DNA of 64,000 nucleotides from Staphylococcus pseudoxylosus (GCF_003697915.1 NZ_RCVN01000006.1:147401-211400); one strand, 5' to 3'; positions 39,447-49,864 are shown, numbered from the stretch's first letter. The notes: a model not told the origin generated them from the letters alone. A program made the numbers and translations.

Positions 39447-39860
39447 TTACGGCGTCTCCTTATAAATAATTTCATATTGGTAAGAACCCATTTTTTCTTC
39501 ATCTTGAATTAAATCATAATGCACTTTTAACTTACCGCCATCATCTAATACAAAGTGTAAAATAGAATGTGTACGTACAGTTAACGGTATCCGACCACCA
39601 CTAATTTCGTATAAAGTAATTGTATCTTCACCTTCAACAAAATGAAGATTCATATTGATATCACCTTTACGAATAATTTTCACACCAGTTTCTTCAATTT
39701 TAACTGTCACATTTACAGTCATTTCATTAACTTCTTCTTGATAACGTATAAATTCAGCGTTTCGTTTTTGCCATGTGCCTCGTGTATTCACATTAAATTT
39801 CTCTTTATTGTCAAATTGTTTAACAACTTGTTTAGTTTGGATATTAACATTGTTTTCCAA
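39447..39860 (-). CDS. DUF1934 calycin-like protein
   Basis: A small beta-rich protein (137 residues) of the DUF1934 family, regularly found upstream of argS in Firmicutes. TRGTWQKRNAEFIRYQEE and the closing DLIQDEEKMGSYQYEIIYKE fit a lipocalin-like barrel. I prefer the TTG at 39860, nine bases after AGGGTG; the GTG at 39872 has no ribosome site. Function unknown. Confidence 0.75.
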   Translation of the reverse strand: MENNVNIQTKQVVKQFDNKEKFNVNTRGTWQKRNAEFIRYQEEVNEMTVNVTVKIEETGVKIIRKGDINMNLHFVEGEDTITLYEISGGRIPLTVRTHSILHFVLDDGGKLKVHYDLIQDEEKMGSYQYEIIYKETP

Positions 39861-40129
39861 TGTACGTTTCACCCTAATCTTTTAAAATAATACACACCAT
39901 TATAGCATACTTAATATATGCATTACAGTTGATAAAACGATTTTATCATAGAATCATTTTGTCGATATAACGTATATATATACAAAATAAAGGAATTATA
40001 TAAACAAACTCCTGTTATTATACACACTTGAAATAAATCATCTTTTTTAAATATGATAAAAGTAACTACTCTAGAAATCAGCAGCGTATCAATTTCAAGC
40101 CAATCCTTCACTTCGCTGAACTTATATAG

Positions 40130-40176
40130 AGAAAGGGAGATAGCAACACCTTAATTTAAGGCTTAACCATCTCCCA
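40130..40176 (-). terminator. ywhD terminator
   Basis: On the minus strand GGGAGAT pairs with ATCTCCC and an inner CCTTAA/TTAAGG stem extends it; TTTCTC follows. The remaining part of the 39861-40129 gap has no supported feature. Confidence 0.7.
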
Positions 40177-40186
40177 ATAAAATTAA

Positions 40187-40699
40187 TTATTTACTTTCTA
40201 AAGTTTCATGTAATATTGCTTCAGAATTACGCCACATCTCCGCATCATGTGATTCAAGAAATTCTCTTAACACAGCTTTATTTTCTTCTCCAATATGGTC
40301 TATTTCGATTTGATGTTTCATTGATTTATCCATCATATTAACATGTTCAGGCATACTCTTATACCCTCTACGTATACCCTTGTTCACCAATAAGTAACAA
40401 GCTGTAACACCGGCATAGTAAGGACCATTTTCTCCTCTTTCAGTTGTAACCCAACATAACCAATATGGTTTAGCTTCTTCACCTTCTACTACTTCTTTTT
40501 CTTTAATCCATTTAACGCCTTTTTCAACGCTCGAACGTGCGTGCATACCACCTATATCAATAAAAGCTTCTTTATTTTGTACATCTATAAAGACAGGTGC
40601 TACGTTGTCTAAACTAATTGAACCTATATTTGTACCCTTATGTCCGTCTAGTGGATCATTTTTGATAATATTGAATTTAAACCCTTTATTTTCAGCCAT
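40187..40699 (-). CDS. YwhD-family protein
   Basis: A 170-residue cytosolic protein. The N-terminus FNIIKNDPLDGHKG and the segment KPYWLCWVTTERGENGPYYAGVTAC match the YwhD family conserved in Bacilli. GGGAGGTG precedes the ATG. Function unknown; in Bacillus it lies near penicillin-binding and spermidine genes, which does not help here. Confidence 0.83.
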   Translation of the reverse strand: MAENKGFKFNIIKNDPLDGHKGTNIGSISLDNVAPVFIDVQNKEAFIDIGGMHARSSVEKGVKWIKEKEVVEGEEAKPYWLCWVTTERGENGPYYAGVTACYLLVNKGIRRGYKSMPEHVNMMDKSMKHQIEIDHIGEENKAVLREFLESHDAEMWRNSEAILHETLESK

Positions 40700-40923
40700 T
40701 ATCGCACACCTCCCACATTTTCATTTAATTTATAATAGTTATTGAGTTTAATCAATGATTGGCTATTAACTATTGAGTTTAACAGTGATGTTTTGTTGTG
40801 TTAAGTATAAACGTAAATCATATGTAATCTAGTTGTATATTTGAATTTTCATTATAGATTCCAATGTCTACAAAATTACTATGTAGTTATTATTTAACTT
40901 ACATGCTACAATTCCACTTAAAG

Positions 40924-42222
40924 CTAATTCAACTCATCTAAAATGCTATTAATAGCATGCTTTATTTGGTCATCTTCTATTTGAGAAATTAATTCTTTAG
41001 GATAATATAATTTATAATCTTCTCTATTAATACCTGTAATACTATGGATAACCAATGATTGGCTACTTATTTCCCGAGTCTTACCATTTCTTTTTAGCAG
41101 GTGAATAGGTTTTCTATCAGAACCTGGTCTATCGTAATCATATGGTAAATCTGAAAAAGACTCGCTGACGAAATAATAGTTTGGATCAATCCCTGCTTGA
41201 ATAAATAAATCCGTTAGTTCTGTAATCGTTATAATAGAGCCATCAAATGGCATATATTTAAATAAGTCGCGATTAATGAAACGACGAGATAAATCACTCA
41301 ATATAGGGTCATCTTCTTTTACCCAAGCTTTTAAGTAATATAATACAACAGCTTCATCTAAATCAACGTATTGCTCAATTGTCATTGACTCTTCAAAGAA
41401 AGGTATAAAGTCAGTCGGATGCATCTTAAATGTGTAACCTTCGTTATACAATTGTTTCGCGCGTTTTAAACAGTTGTTTAATAAGACTTCGCCACCTCTA
41501 CTTACCGGATGAAAGTATATTTGCCAATACATTTGATAGCGACTCATGATAAAGTTCTCAACGGCGTGCATACCGCTCTCTTTAATAAGAACCTCATCTT
41601 TAGAAGGCCTCATCAGTCTTAATATGCGTTCCATGTCAAACTGTCCATAAGATACACCTGTAAAATAAGCATCTCGTTGTAAATAATCCATTCTATCTGC
41701 ATCAATTTGAGAAGATATCATCGAGATTACTAATTTATTTTTATGTGTTTTATTAATTACATCAGCTACTTGTTGTGGAAAATCCTCTGACACGCGCTTT
41801 AAAACGTCGTTAACTTCAGTTGGCCCAGTGATTATTGCTTGTGTAAAAGCTTCATGATCTGTATTAAATATTTTCTCAAAACTATGTGAAAAAGGCCCAT
41901 GCCCTAAATCGTGTAGTAAGGCTGCACATAAGGCTAATGGTCTATCATTGTTATCCCATGCCTCTCGTCCGTCAAATGAATCATCGATTATTCTACGCAC
42001 GATTTCATATACACCAAGTGAATGACCAAACCGACTATGCTCAGCTGTATGGAATGAAAGATATAGTGTGCCTAATTGCTTGATTCTTCTCAAACGTTGG
42101 AACTCTTTTGTTTTAATTAAATCCCAAATAACTTGATCTCTGACATGAATGTACCTATGAATGGGGTCTTTAAACACTTTTTCTTCTGGTAATTTTTGTG
42201 TAGCGTATGTTGTAAAAGTCAA
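40924..42222 (-). CDS. HD-domain phosphohydrolase, YwfO-like
   Basis: A 432-residue dNTPase/HD-superfamily protein. The metal ligands are in HSRFGHSLG and the HD pair in ALLHDLGHGPFSHSFE, followed by SSQIDADRMDYLQRDA. Similar proteins hydrolyse nucleotides or (p)ppGpp-type compounds; the substrate here is not known. AGGAG is seven bases before the TTG at 42222 but only one base before the ATG at 42228, so I chose the TTG. The GNAT gene lies directly upstream. Confidence 0.83.
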   Translation of the reverse strand: MTFTTYATQKLPEEKVFKDPIHRYIHVRDQVIWDLIKTKEFQRLRRIKQLGTLYLSFHTAEHSRFGHSLGVYEIVRRIIDDSFDGREAWDNNDRPLALCAALLHDLGHGPFSHSFEKIFNTDHEAFTQAIITGPTEVNDVLKRVSEDFPQQVADVINKTHKNKLVISMISSQIDADRMDYLQRDAYFTGVSYGQFDMERILRLMRPSKDEVLIKESGMHAVENFIMSRYQMYWQIYFHPVSRGGEVLLNNCLKRAKQLYNEGYTFKMHPTDFIPFFEESMTIEQYVDLDEAVVLYYLKAWVKEDDPILSDLSRRFINRDLFKYMPFDGSIITITELTDLFIQAGIDPNYYFVSESFSDLPYDYDRPGSDRKPIHLLKRNGKTREISSQSLVIHSITGINREDYKLYYPKELISQIEDDQIKHAINSILDELN

Positions 42223-42256
42223 TGTCATTCTCCTATCCATATCTATACTGCGTAGC

Positions 42257-42736
42257 TTATTTTAGTGTTTTACGCATTAATGCCAAATCCATTGCTTCTC
42301 CATACATTACATGTGTGTAAGAACGGAGTTTTTCAAAGCCTTTTTGCTCATAAAATGACACTGCTTCATCATTTTTATTATCGACTTCTAAAAAGACTTC
42401 GTCATATTTACCTTCAAAATAATTTAATCCTTCAGTTAACAATTTCGAACCATATCCACGGTGTTGCCACGATGGCCTCACATAATGTGCAGATAAAAAT
42501 AATTCTGTGCCATATATAAACGTTGCAAAACCAATAATTTCATTATCTTCTTCTACGACTAAGAATAGTTGATCTTCTAATCGTTTAAGTAAGTGTTGAC
42601 CATTATATGAAGCAGCCAATAGCTCATTAACTGTTTTAGCTGCGTAAATATTCAAATAAGTGTTATACCAAGCTTTCGTTGCTACATCTCTGATGCCCAC
42701 AACATCTTCGGGTGTTGCTCTTCTAATTTCTTGCAT
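42257..42736 (-). CDS. GNAT-family N-acetyltransferase
   Basis: A 159-residue acetyltransferase. The acetyl-CoA site is RPSWQHRGYGSKLL (Q/RxxGxG/A) and the closing strand EVDNKNDEAVSFYEQKGFEK is typical. GGGGGAG precedes the ATG. Substrate unknown. Its stop lies about 34 bases before the HD gene, so they form an operon. Confidence 0.85.
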   Translation of the reverse strand: MQEIRRATPEDVVGIRDVATKAWYNTYLNIYAAKTVNELLAASYNGQHLLKRLEDQLFLVVEEDNEIIGFATFIYGTELFLSAHYVRPSWQHRGYGSKLLTEGLNYFEGKYDEVFLEVDNKNDEAVSFYEQKGFEKLRSYTHVMYGEAMDLALMRKTLK

Positions 42737-42875
42737 GTCGCTCTCCCCCTATTTAGATAGGTAATAATAGCTACATTATAACATAATATTTGTATTCAAA
42801 ATACTTTATCTCGCTTGATACAAATAGTTTGTTATAATGCATTTTCATTTCAAACATCTATTGCTTATGCGATTA

Positions 42876-42910
42876 AAAAGTCCGAGACACGTAATTATGT
42901 CTCGGGCTTA
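42876..42910 (-). terminator. Terminator of the flavodoxin-like gene
   Basis: GCCCGAGACA pairs with TGTCTCGGAC around an eight-base loop, followed on the minus strand by TTTTTAATC. Confidence 0.8.
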
Positions 42911-42927
42911 AACTATTTGTTATATAT

Positions 42928-43470
42928 TTACTTATGTTGTAATGTTTGTTGCCATTCTTGGGCACGTGTTAATGCGTATACATCTTTTTCTATGTCTCCA
43001 GGTCTTTCTGCCGTGCCTATAATATAGCCCGATAAGCTTGCGCCTAAAAATTCCAAACTATATTTCACTTGTGTAATACAAGGTTTAGCTTTGACTTTAG
43101 GGCAATCGCCGCCCACAATAATCAATCTAAAATCTTTTTCTGCCATTTTTGCTTTAAAGTCTTTATATCTTGGATCCATCAACGTTTCAGACCAATGATC
43201 AATGAACGCTTTCATTGATGCTGATAAGCTATACCAATATATCGGTGAAGCAATAATAACTGTATCACTTGCTAACACTTTATCTATGATGGTTTTGTAA
43301 TCATCTTCGTATGATTCAATAGTGGTATTATCGTGTCTTACGTCTCTCACAGGATTTAATTGATGTTCTGTTAAGTCTATCCATTCGTAGTCATACCCAG
43401 CTATGGCCATCTTAGTTAAATGCGCAGTATTTCCATCTGGTCGACTGCCCCCGAATAACACTGTAATCAT
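42928..43470 (-). CDS. Flavodoxin-like NAD(P)H-dependent FMN reductase
   Basis: A 180-residue flavodoxin-fold oxidoreductase. The FMN phosphate loop is GGSRPDGNTAHL and the second site is IASPIYWYSLSASMKAFIDHWSE. C-terminal segment CITQVKYSLEFLGASLSGYIIG is as in the NADPH-dependent FMN reductase family. AAGGAG precedes the ATG. Likely a cytosolic quinone or flavin reductase. Confidence 0.83.
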   Translation of the reverse strand: MITVLFGGSRPDGNTAHLTKMAIAGYDYEWIDLTEHQLNPVRDVRHDNTTIESYEDDYKTIIDKVLASDTVIIASPIYWYSLSASMKAFIDHWSETLMDPRYKDFKAKMAEKDFRLIIVGGDCPKVKAKPCITQVKYSLEFLGASLSGYIIGTAERPGDIEKDVYALTRAQEWQQTLQHK

Positions 43471-43685
43471 AATAATCTCCTTCTACTACTAATTTAAAAA
43501 TACATCACATGAAAAGTTATAAATATACAATTCCATAAATGTTCTAAACTTAATTAATAATCCTACACTAAAAAGTCTAGTTTATAAACAGTTTAATCAA
43601 AATAGATTGAAAAATTAAATTATTTGCTCAAAATCAGAACTTTTATCTATATTATAAATGCATATTTTTAGAATTAAAATTATAA

Positions 43686-43726
43686 ATATAAAAATAAGAC
43701 AAACTGAATTCTATCTTGTCTTATTG
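43686..43726 (-). terminator. Aldo/keto reductase gene terminator
   Basis: AATAAGACAA pairs with TTGTCTTATT; on the minus strand TTTATATTT follows. Confidence 0.75.
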
Positions 43727-43732
43727 TATTCA

Positions 43733-44668
43733 TTATTTTACAGGAAATAATTCTTCTATTTTATTAATTTCATCTTCCGTCAATTTCACATCTAATGTCG
43801 TTAAATTATCAACTACTTGGTTTGGTCGTTTTGCGCCAGGTATAACAATATCTAAAGAAGGTCTAGTTAAATAGAAAGCCAATACAATATGAGCTACATC
43901 AACTCTATGATTATCAGCAATACCACGTAATTGATCCACTTTGGCTAAGTTCTCTTTATATCTTTCGCCTTGAAACTCAGGGTTTTTTGCACGAAGATCA
44001 TCAAATGTTGTGTTTTCATTATATTTTCCAGCTAATAAACCAGAAACTAGTGGGAAATATGGAATAAAGGTAATATGATGTTCTCTTGTATAATTAAAAA
44101 TATGTTCATTTTCTCGATTTAATAAATTATATTCCATTTGTACAACATCTACGTAGCCATCTTTATTAGCTTCTTTTAGTTGATCTAGATTAAAATTAGA
44201 CACACCAATCGCTTTGATTTTACCTTCATCTTTAAGTTCTTTTAAAGCAGCAACCGCTTCATTCTTCGGCGTGCTATCATCTGGGAAATGTATATAATAA
44301 ACATCTATATAATCTAGTTGCAGACGTTTTAAACTTTGTTCAACTTGATCCTTTAAAAACGCAGGGTCATTTGACATTTTCACATTGCCATCATCATCAA
44401 AATAATGTGCGCCTTTTGTAGCAATAGCATACTCTTCGCGTGTGAATTCTTTTATTGTTTCTCCTATTAATTCTTCAGAACGTTCCGGTCCATAGATAAA
44501 CGCTGTATCTATTAACGTTATACCATTTCTAATTGCAGTACGTACTGTTTCCATACCTTGTTCTTCATCTAAATCGTTGTATAAATTATGCCCACCTACA
44601 GCATTAGCTCCAAATGCGATTGGATTTACTTTAACATCTGATTTTCCAATTTGTACTTTTTTAGTCAA
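43733..44668 (-). CDS. Aldo/keto reductase
   Basis: A 311-residue TIM-barrel NADPH oxidoreductase. The catalytic tetrad is visible: D and Y in [18 protein letters not shown] in ATKGAHYF and H in VYYIHFPDD. The cofactor segment [14 protein letters not shown] lies near the C-terminus. Start is TTG at 44668, ten bases after AAGGAG. Substrate unknown. Confidence 0.88.
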   Translation of the reverse strand: MTKKVQIGKSDVKVNPIAFGANAVGGHNLYNDLDEEQGMETVRTAIRNGITLIDTAFIYGPERSEELIGETIKEFTREEYAIATKGAHYFDDDGNVKMSNDPAFLKDQVEQSLKRLQLDYIDVYYIHFPDDSTPKNEAVAALKELKDEGKIKAIGVSNFNLDQLKEANKDGYVDVVQMEYNLLNRENEHIFNYTREHHITFIPYFPLVSGLLAGKYNENTTFDDLRAKNPEFQGERYKENLAKVDQLRGIADNHRVDVAHIVLAFYLTRPSLDIVIPGAKRPNQVVDNLTTLDVKLTEDEINKIEELFPVK

Positions 44669-44967
44669 TATTATCCAACTCCTTCACAGAAATTTAAAAT
44701 TCACTTAATCATTATGTTTGTTACTTAGATTTGTCTTTTATAATCAGTTGCTATTTCAAATAATGAGTATAATGATTCACATTCTTCTCTACCCATTTTT
44801 AACAATTTTAATAATGAGACATATGATAATTTAATCTATTTTAAATTTAGCACGATTTCGTTGTAAAACTAAATAAATTTGCTTATTAAACAACTTAATT
44901 TGATATAAAATTAATACTTAAACGTCTCAAATAATAATTATATTCTAAACTGCTTTTAGATCTATCT

Positions 44968-45018
44968 ATAAAAAAATACCCTAAAAGTCAGAAGGTTAAT
45001 TCTCACTTTTAGGGTAAT
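44968..45018 (-). terminator. Terminator of the DUF1450 gene
   Basis: TACCCTAAAAGT pairs with ACTTTTAGGGTA and is followed on the minus strand by seven T. The rest of the 44669-45086 gap is AT-rich without other features. Confidence 0.85.
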
Positions 45019-45086
45019 TCTTTTTCTCCATTATTTTCTAATAAGTTAAATCCGTTTTATGTAATTACTTTATAAACTCATGTAAT

Positions 45087-45428
45087 TTATTGCGTACTTT
45101 TACGTTTCGCTAATTTCTCTTTAAGTTTTCTATCTTGCTCTTCTTTACGACGTTTACGTTCTTCATTTCGTTTTCTCAAACGTTCTTCTTCTTCAGGATC
45201 TCTTGGTTTTTGTAATTGTTTTACCACTTTTTCCATGAGCTCATCTTCTGAAAGTGCCGCTAACGGGCGATTATTAACAAAAGCAAACGTTTTACGACGG
45301 CCTGGACCACAATATGACTGACAGCCGATTTCAATTTCAGCATCAGGGTCTAATTTAGTCAACTTTTTTTCTAAAGTTTTGCAATTTACAGCTTGGCAAT
45401 CATCACAAATCAAAAATTTATTTTGCAA
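45087..45428 (-). CDS. DUF1450 protein with charged C-terminal tail
   Basis: A 113-residue protein. The N-terminal 75 residues form the DUF1450 domain with cysteines C8, C11 and C16 ([10 protein letters not shown]) and CQSYCGPG, suggesting a metal or iron-sulfur site in a thioredoxin-like fold. From about residue 76 the chain is almost only E, K and R ([20 protein letters not shown]), a likely single helix or coiled coil. Start is TTG at 45428, seven bases after AAGGTGAG. Confidence 0.78.
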   Translation of the reverse strand: MQNKFLICDDCQAVNCKTLEKKLTKLDPDAEIEIGCQSYCGPGRRKTFAFVNNRPLAALSEDELMEKVVKQLQKPRDPEEEERLRKRNEERKRRKEEQDRKLKEKLAKRKSTQ

Positions 45429-45636
45429 TTATACCCTCACCTTCCTTATCATTGACTTCCACATATTCAAACAATTTATAATAACAATCATTTTATCTCA
45501 TTTAAGGTTACATATATTTTATGTGACATTTCTATATCATGTCTCTTTCCATCTACAACTCTAATTATTTTACCCTTTTTAATAAAAATTTCAAGTTCTT
45601 AATTTAGCAACTTTTAAGTTACATAATGGAATAGAA

Positions 45637-45678
45637 GCCAAACAAGAAGTCAAATTTAAACTCACTTCCTTATTTGGC
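45637..45678 (-). terminator. Possible terminator of the sugar operon
   Basis: GCCAAACAAGAAGT and ACTTCCTTATTTGGC form a stem with one bulge; on the minus strand only TTCTATTCC follows. It lies about 130 bases after the last gene. Nothing else is seen in 45429-45805. Confidence 0.4.
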
Positions 45679-45805
45679 ACTATTTTAACAGAGATCTTAT
45701 TAATATTTACTTAATTGTCTTATAACTAAAATCATTGTAATGTGGTCGTTTTTTCATATGGAGTTTGGACGAAGGTTTGCTCATTCTAATATTAAATGTT
45801 TATCT

Positions 45806-46774
45806 CTATGTCCACCATAAATCTGGTGCAGGATGCTCAATATTAATTGAATTCAAATTATTCACTGCCTTACTAAATCCTTCTTCAATAGACATGATAG
45901 GATCTTCATGCTCTATACTTACAACATAATCGTAACCATTTATCCTTAATGCACTAATCATATCTCCCCATACCTGAGTATTATGACCGTATCCTACTGT
46001 CCTAAATGTCCAAGCCCGAGTCTGCACATTACCATAAGGTTGCATGTCTGTTAGACCATACATACTTACATTTTCTTGATCAATGTATGTGTCTTTTGCA
46101 TGAAAATGGTGAATAGCATTTGCTTTCCCTAATATTTTAATTGCTGCAATTGGCTCAATACCTTGCCACCACAAATGACTAGGGTCTAAATTAGCGCCGA
46201 TATATTCATTAGTTGCTGCTCTTAATTTCAACATTGTATAAGGTGTATGTACTAAAAAACCAGCATGTAATTCTATACCAATTTTCACATCATTTGCTTT
46301 AGCATATTCTGCAACTTTTCTCCAATAAGGTATAAGCTTTTCTTCCCATTGCCACTCTAATATTTTAGTATAGGCTGTCGGCCATGGCGTCACAGGCCAA
46401 TTTGGATATTTAGCTGTTTCATCTGATCCTGCAACTCCGGAAAAAGTGTTAACTACGGGCACATTTAAAAGTGAGGCTAATTTAATTGTTTTAAACAAAG
46501 TATCATGTGCTTGCTGGGCTTCTTTTTCATTAGGAGAAATTGGGTTGTTATGGCAACTAAAAGCACTAATTTCCAATCCACGTTGGTGGATTGTTTCAAT
46601 GAAAGCATTACGTTGAAGTTCGTCTTCTAATAAGTTATCCATTGGACAGAATTGATTCCCAGGATTACCTCCTGTTCCTATTTCCACCATTTTGACTCCA
46701 GCATTTGCTACATAATCTAACATTTCTTCAAATTGTTTATCTTGGAATAATACAGAAAACACACCAATTTTCAT
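45806..46774 (-). CDS. Sugar phosphate isomerase/epimerase-like TIM barrel
   Basis: A 322-residue AP-endonuclease-2-type TIM barrel as in IolE, YcjR and xylose isomerase-like proteins. Probable metal ligands lie in GIELHAG (E), NLDPSHLWW (D), HHFHAKD (H) and SIEHEDP (E). Family members epimerise or eliminate keto-sugars. AAAGGAGG precedes the ATG. It is the last gene of a four-gene operon with 18-19 base gaps. A role in 3-keto-sugar conversion is inferred from its partners. Confidence 0.85.
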   Translation of the reverse strand: MKIGVFSVLFQDKQFEEMLDYVANAGVKMVEIGTGGNPGNQFCPMDNLLEDELQRNAFIETIHQRGLEISAFSCHNNPISPNEKEAQQAHDTLFKTIKLASLLNVPVVNTFSGVAGSDETAKYPNWPVTPWPTAYTKILEWQWEEKLIPYWRKVAEYAKANDVKIGIELHAGFLVHTPYTMLKLRAATNEYIGANLDPSHLWWQGIEPIAAIKILGKANAIHHFHAKDTYIDQENVSMYGLTDMQPYGNVQTRAWTFRTVGYGHNTQVWGDMISALRINGYDYVVSIEHEDPIMSIEEGFSKAVNNLNSINIEHPAPDLWWT

Positions 46775-46793
46775 AAATAATCCTCCTTTAACA

Positions 46794-47840
46794 TTATAAC
46801 TCGTTCAATTTAATACTTTGATCAGTTTCACTACTTCGATAAATTGCATCTATGATCTTATTTATTTTCAATGCTTGTTCTGGTTGTACGATAAGTGTTT
46901 CATTACCAAGACAACTATTTACAAAGTTCTGAGCTTGTCGTTGTGCCGCTATACCTTCATCATGTTCTGCATATGCTTGTTCAGTAAAATAAGTCCCTAA
47001 TTTAGGTCGATATATTTCAAATGGATATAAATTCAGACCGCCATCAACGCCAGAAATACTTAAGTGTTTTGTGTCTTCTTTTATATTTGCTGACCATGAA
47101 CACTCAAATTGAAGTGTTGAATGATCATTAAAAGATATATAGCTTGTCACATGATCATCTACATCAAACTTTTCATGATCAAATGGTCCCCAATCATTCA
47201 ATTGATTTGGTAATTTGCTAAGACGATTATAAGTTTTACCTAACACCTCTTTGGGTTCAATGTCGTTTAGTAACCAAAGTGACAAATCGAGCATATGACA
47301 ACCATAATCTATTAGACTACCGCCACCCTGCAACGTTTTATTTGTAAACACGCCCCATCCAGGGACTTTACGTCTACGTAATGCTTGTACACGGGTAACT
47401 AAAGGATCACCTACTATACCACTATCAATAGCTTTTTTTGCCGTAATCGCTGCATCTGTGAAGCGATAATGATATCCTATTGCCAACAATTTACCAGCTT
47501 GTTTTGCGGCATCTACCATAGCCTCACATTCAGTTAAATTCATGGCCATTGGTTTTTCGCAAAATACATTGACTCCTGCTTCTAAAGCAGCAATACTTAT
47601 CTCCGCATGAAATTTATTTGGTGTACAAATAGCTACTGCATCAACTTGTTCAAACATCGTATAATATGATTCATGAATATTTTTAATATGAAAATCATTT
47701 GCAACATTTTTTGCCAATGCTAAATCAACATCTTGAACTGCCACAACATCCACTAAATGATTTAAATTTTGAAAAGCTGGAATGTGTCTGTTACATGCAA
47801 TGCCACCGCATCCAATAATACCCACTTTTAATTTATCCAT
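46794..47840 (-). CDS. Gfo/Idh/MocA-family sugar dehydrogenase B
   Basis: A 348-residue NAD(P)-dependent oxidoreductase. The Rossmann motif is GIIGCGGIACNRH, the catalytic lysine is in CEKPMAMN and the active-site aspartate and histidine are in DYGCHMLDLSLW. The substrate domain contains QALRRRKVPGWGVF. It resembles the other dehydrogenase of the operon (48595-49677) throughout and is probably a diverged paralogue. GGGAG precedes the ATG. Confidence 0.9.
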   Translation of the reverse strand: MDKLKVGIIGCGGIACNRHIPAFQNLNHLVDVVAVQDVDLALAKNVANDFHIKNIHESYYTMFEQVDAVAICTPNKFHAEISIAALEAGVNVFCEKPMAMNLTECEAMVDAAKQAGKLLAIGYHYRFTDAAITAKKAIDSGIVGDPLVTRVQALRRRKVPGWGVFTNKTLQGGGSLIDYGCHMLDLSLWLLNDIEPKEVLGKTYNRLSKLPNQLNDWGPFDHEKFDVDDHVTSYISFNDHSTLQFECSWSANIKEDTKHLSISGVDGGLNLYPFEIYRPKLGTYFTEQAYAEHDEGIAAQRQAQNFVNSCLGNETLIVQPEQALKINKIIDAIYRSSETDQSIKLNEL

Positions 47841-47859
47841 AAGTAGACAACTCCCAATA

Positions 47860-48576
47860 TTATTTTTTTGATATTTCTTCTAATGGTTGTGCGTTTCCAT
47901 ATTGATGTCTTGGCGTATTACTGCTAAATGCCCACTTCACAGCATTCTTAATAACCTTTTGCACATTGATATTGTAATAGGTAGGATAGGTTTCATGACC
48001 CGGTCTAAAATAAAATATTTTCCCGTTTCCTCTTTTAAAAGTTGCTCCACTTCTAAAGACTTCTCCACCTTCAAACCAACTGATGAAAACTGTTTCGTCT
48101 GGTGATGGGATATCGAAATGTTCTCCGTACATTTCTTCTTTTTCAAGTTCAAAATATGAGTCAATTCCTTCAGCGATAGGATGCGTGGGATCAACAACCC
48201 AAAGCCGTTCTTTTTCATCTGCCTCTCGCCATTTAAGGTCACACGATGTGCCCATTAAACTCTTGAAAATTTTTGAAAAATGTCCTGAATGTAAGACGAC
48301 TAATCCCATACCTTCTAATACTTTCTGTTTTACTTTTTCTACGACTTCTTCATCAACTTCTTCATGTACTTTATGCCCCCACCAAATAAGTACATCTGTT
48401 TGTGCTAACACATCATCTGTTAAACCGTGCTGAGGTTCATCTAACGTTGCTGTAGTCACAATATGATCATCTGTTAAAAATGATGCTATTACATGATGTA
48501 TACCGTTTGGATAAACAGCCTGTACATCTTCACTTTCTTGTTCATGTCTAAATTCATTCCATATTGTAATATTCAT
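47860..48576 (-). CDS. ThuA-family protein
   Basis: A 238-residue protein of the ThuA (trehalose utilisation) family with a glutamine-amidotransferase-like fold. Family motifs are [22 protein letters not shown] and [13 protein letters not shown]. In rhizobia ThuA works with the Gfo-type dehydrogenase ThuB on 3-keto derivatives of trehalose and related sugars. The gene sits between two Gfo/Idh/MocA genes. GGAGG precedes the ATG. Confidence 0.87.
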   Translation of the reverse strand: MNITIWNEFRHEQESEDVQAVYPNGIHHVIASFLTDDHIVTTATLDEPQHGLTDDVLAQTDVLIWWGHKVHEEVDEEVVEKVKQKVLEGMGLVVLHSGHFSKIFKSLMGTSCDLKWREADEKERLWVVDPTHPIAEGIDSYFELEKEEMYGEHFDIPSPDETVFISWFEGGEVFRSGATFKRGNGKIFYFRPGHETYPTYYNINVQKVIKNAVKWAFSSNTPRHQYGNAQPLEEISKK

Positions 48577-48594
48577 AAAATACCTCCATAAGCT

Positions 48595-49677
48595 TTATTT
48601 ATCATTTAAGTAAACAGCTTGCCCTGTTTTAGCTGATTCGTATATAGCTTCTAATATCTGAGTTACAACAAATGCTTCTTTTGGTTTAACGACAGGTTCT
48701 ATATCCTGAGTAATACTATTTATCCAAGCCCTCGCTTCTTCTTCTGCTTCATCTATCTTTTCACCTTCATAAAAATCAACGCCAGCATTTTCTAATTCAA
48801 TTTCAGAAGTATACAGTGTTTTTAAGTCTTCACCGTGTATACGTAAGCCATTTTTCATGTCAGCCCCGCCATCAGTACCTGACAATGAACATTTAGCTTC
48901 ATCAACGTCTAAAGAGTTAAGCGCCCAGCTTGATTCTAGTATAATGGTGGCCCCATTCTTCATCTTGATAAATCCAAATGCAGAGTCTTCTACCGTGAAT
49001 TTATTTGGGTCCCAAGAACCCCAAGCATTTGCTGCATCCGCTTGTTTCCCCAATTTATGAAATGTAGAGCCCATCACAGATTCAGGCTCATAATTATCCA
49101 TCATCCATAATGTAAGATCTAATGCATGAGTTCCTATATCAATTAACGGGCCACCTCCTTGTTTCTCTTCGTCTAGAAAAACCCCCCATGTTGGTACTGC
49201 ACGTCTTCGAATAGCATGAGCCTTACTAAAATATATCTCTCCTAAGTCTCCACGTTGTGTTACTTTTCGTAGATATTGACTATCAGCACGAAATCTATTT
49301 TGATAACCAATAGTTAACTTTTTATTATTATGCACTGCAGCATCAATCATTAATTGTGCTTCTTCAGAAGTTTTAGCCATAGGTTTTTCACACATCACAT
49401 GCTTGCTTGCATTCAATGCTGCTACAGTAATCTCTTGATGCGTATTATTTGGTGTACAAACATGAATAACTTCAATCGAATTATCTTTTAATAATTCAAT
49501 GTAATCTTCATACACTGTTGCATTTTTATCACCATAACGCCTTGCTGCTGATTCAGCTTTTGTTTTATCTATATCACAAAAGGCAACCATTGATACCTCT
49601 GAAATTTTCGCTAAACTTGGTAAATGTTTACCATTTGCTATACCTCCACAACCAATAACACCAACTTTAACTGTCAT
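48595..49677 (-). CDS. Gfo/Idh/MocA-family sugar dehydrogenase A (ThuB-like)
   Basis: A 360-residue NAD(P)-dependent dehydrogenase and first gene of the operon. Rossmann motif GVIGCGGIANGKH, lysine motif CEKPMAKT, catalytic DIGTHALDLTLW. The segment HAIRRRAVPTWGVF parallels that of dehydrogenase B. AAGGAG is eight bases from the ATG at 49677 and five from the one at 49680. The likely reaction is oxidation of a ring hydroxyl (C3) of a glycoside; this is inference from ThuB and YcjS-type relatives. Confidence 0.9.
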   Translation of the reverse strand: MTVKVGVIGCGGIANGKHLPSLAKISEVSMVAFCDIDKTKAESAARRYGDKNATVYEDYIELLKDNSIEVIHVCTPNNTHQEITVAALNASKHVMCEKPMAKTSEEAQLMIDAAVHNNKKLTIGYQNRFRADSQYLRKVTQRGDLGEIYFSKAHAIRRRAVPTWGVFLDEEKQGGGPLIDIGTHALDLTLWMMDNYEPESVMGSTFHKLGKQADAANAWGSWDPNKFTVEDSAFGFIKMKNGATIILESSWALNSLDVDEAKCSLSGTDGGADMKNGLRIHGEDLKTLYTSEIELENAGVDFYEGEKIDEAEEEARAWINSITQDIEPVVKPKEAFVVTQILEAIYESAKTGQAVYLNDK

Positions 49678-49710
49678 CATCTCATCTCCTTAATTTTTGA
49701 ACGTTCTAGA

Positions 49711-49724
49711 AGAAAACGCTTACA
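49711..49724. promoter_or_regulatory. CcpA cre site of the sugar operon
   Basis: On the minus strand TGTAAGCGTTTTCT matches the cre consensus TGNAARCGNTWNCA at 13 of 14 positions. It lies about 35 bases before the first dehydrogenase gene. Confidence 0.6.
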
Positions 49725-49864
49725 ATAAAATGCAAAAAAATATTTAAGTCTTCTTTCTTACTTTAACTCCTTTAAAATTATAGTAGAATAAAAAATTAAA
49801 AACACCAATAAGTTTGACGTATTTAGAATTTATATATTAACATTAGAATATATTTTCAAAATTC

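Noticed and set aside
39923..40111. 62-residue minus-strand reading frame
   Set aside because: No ribosome site, odd hydrophobic and tyrosine-rich composition, and it lies in an AT-rich spacer next to the ywhD terminator.
48083..48433. 116-residue plus-strand frame opposite the ThuA gene
   Set aside because: Serine- and cysteine-rich antisense shadow without ribosome site; ThuA motifs are clear on the minus strand.
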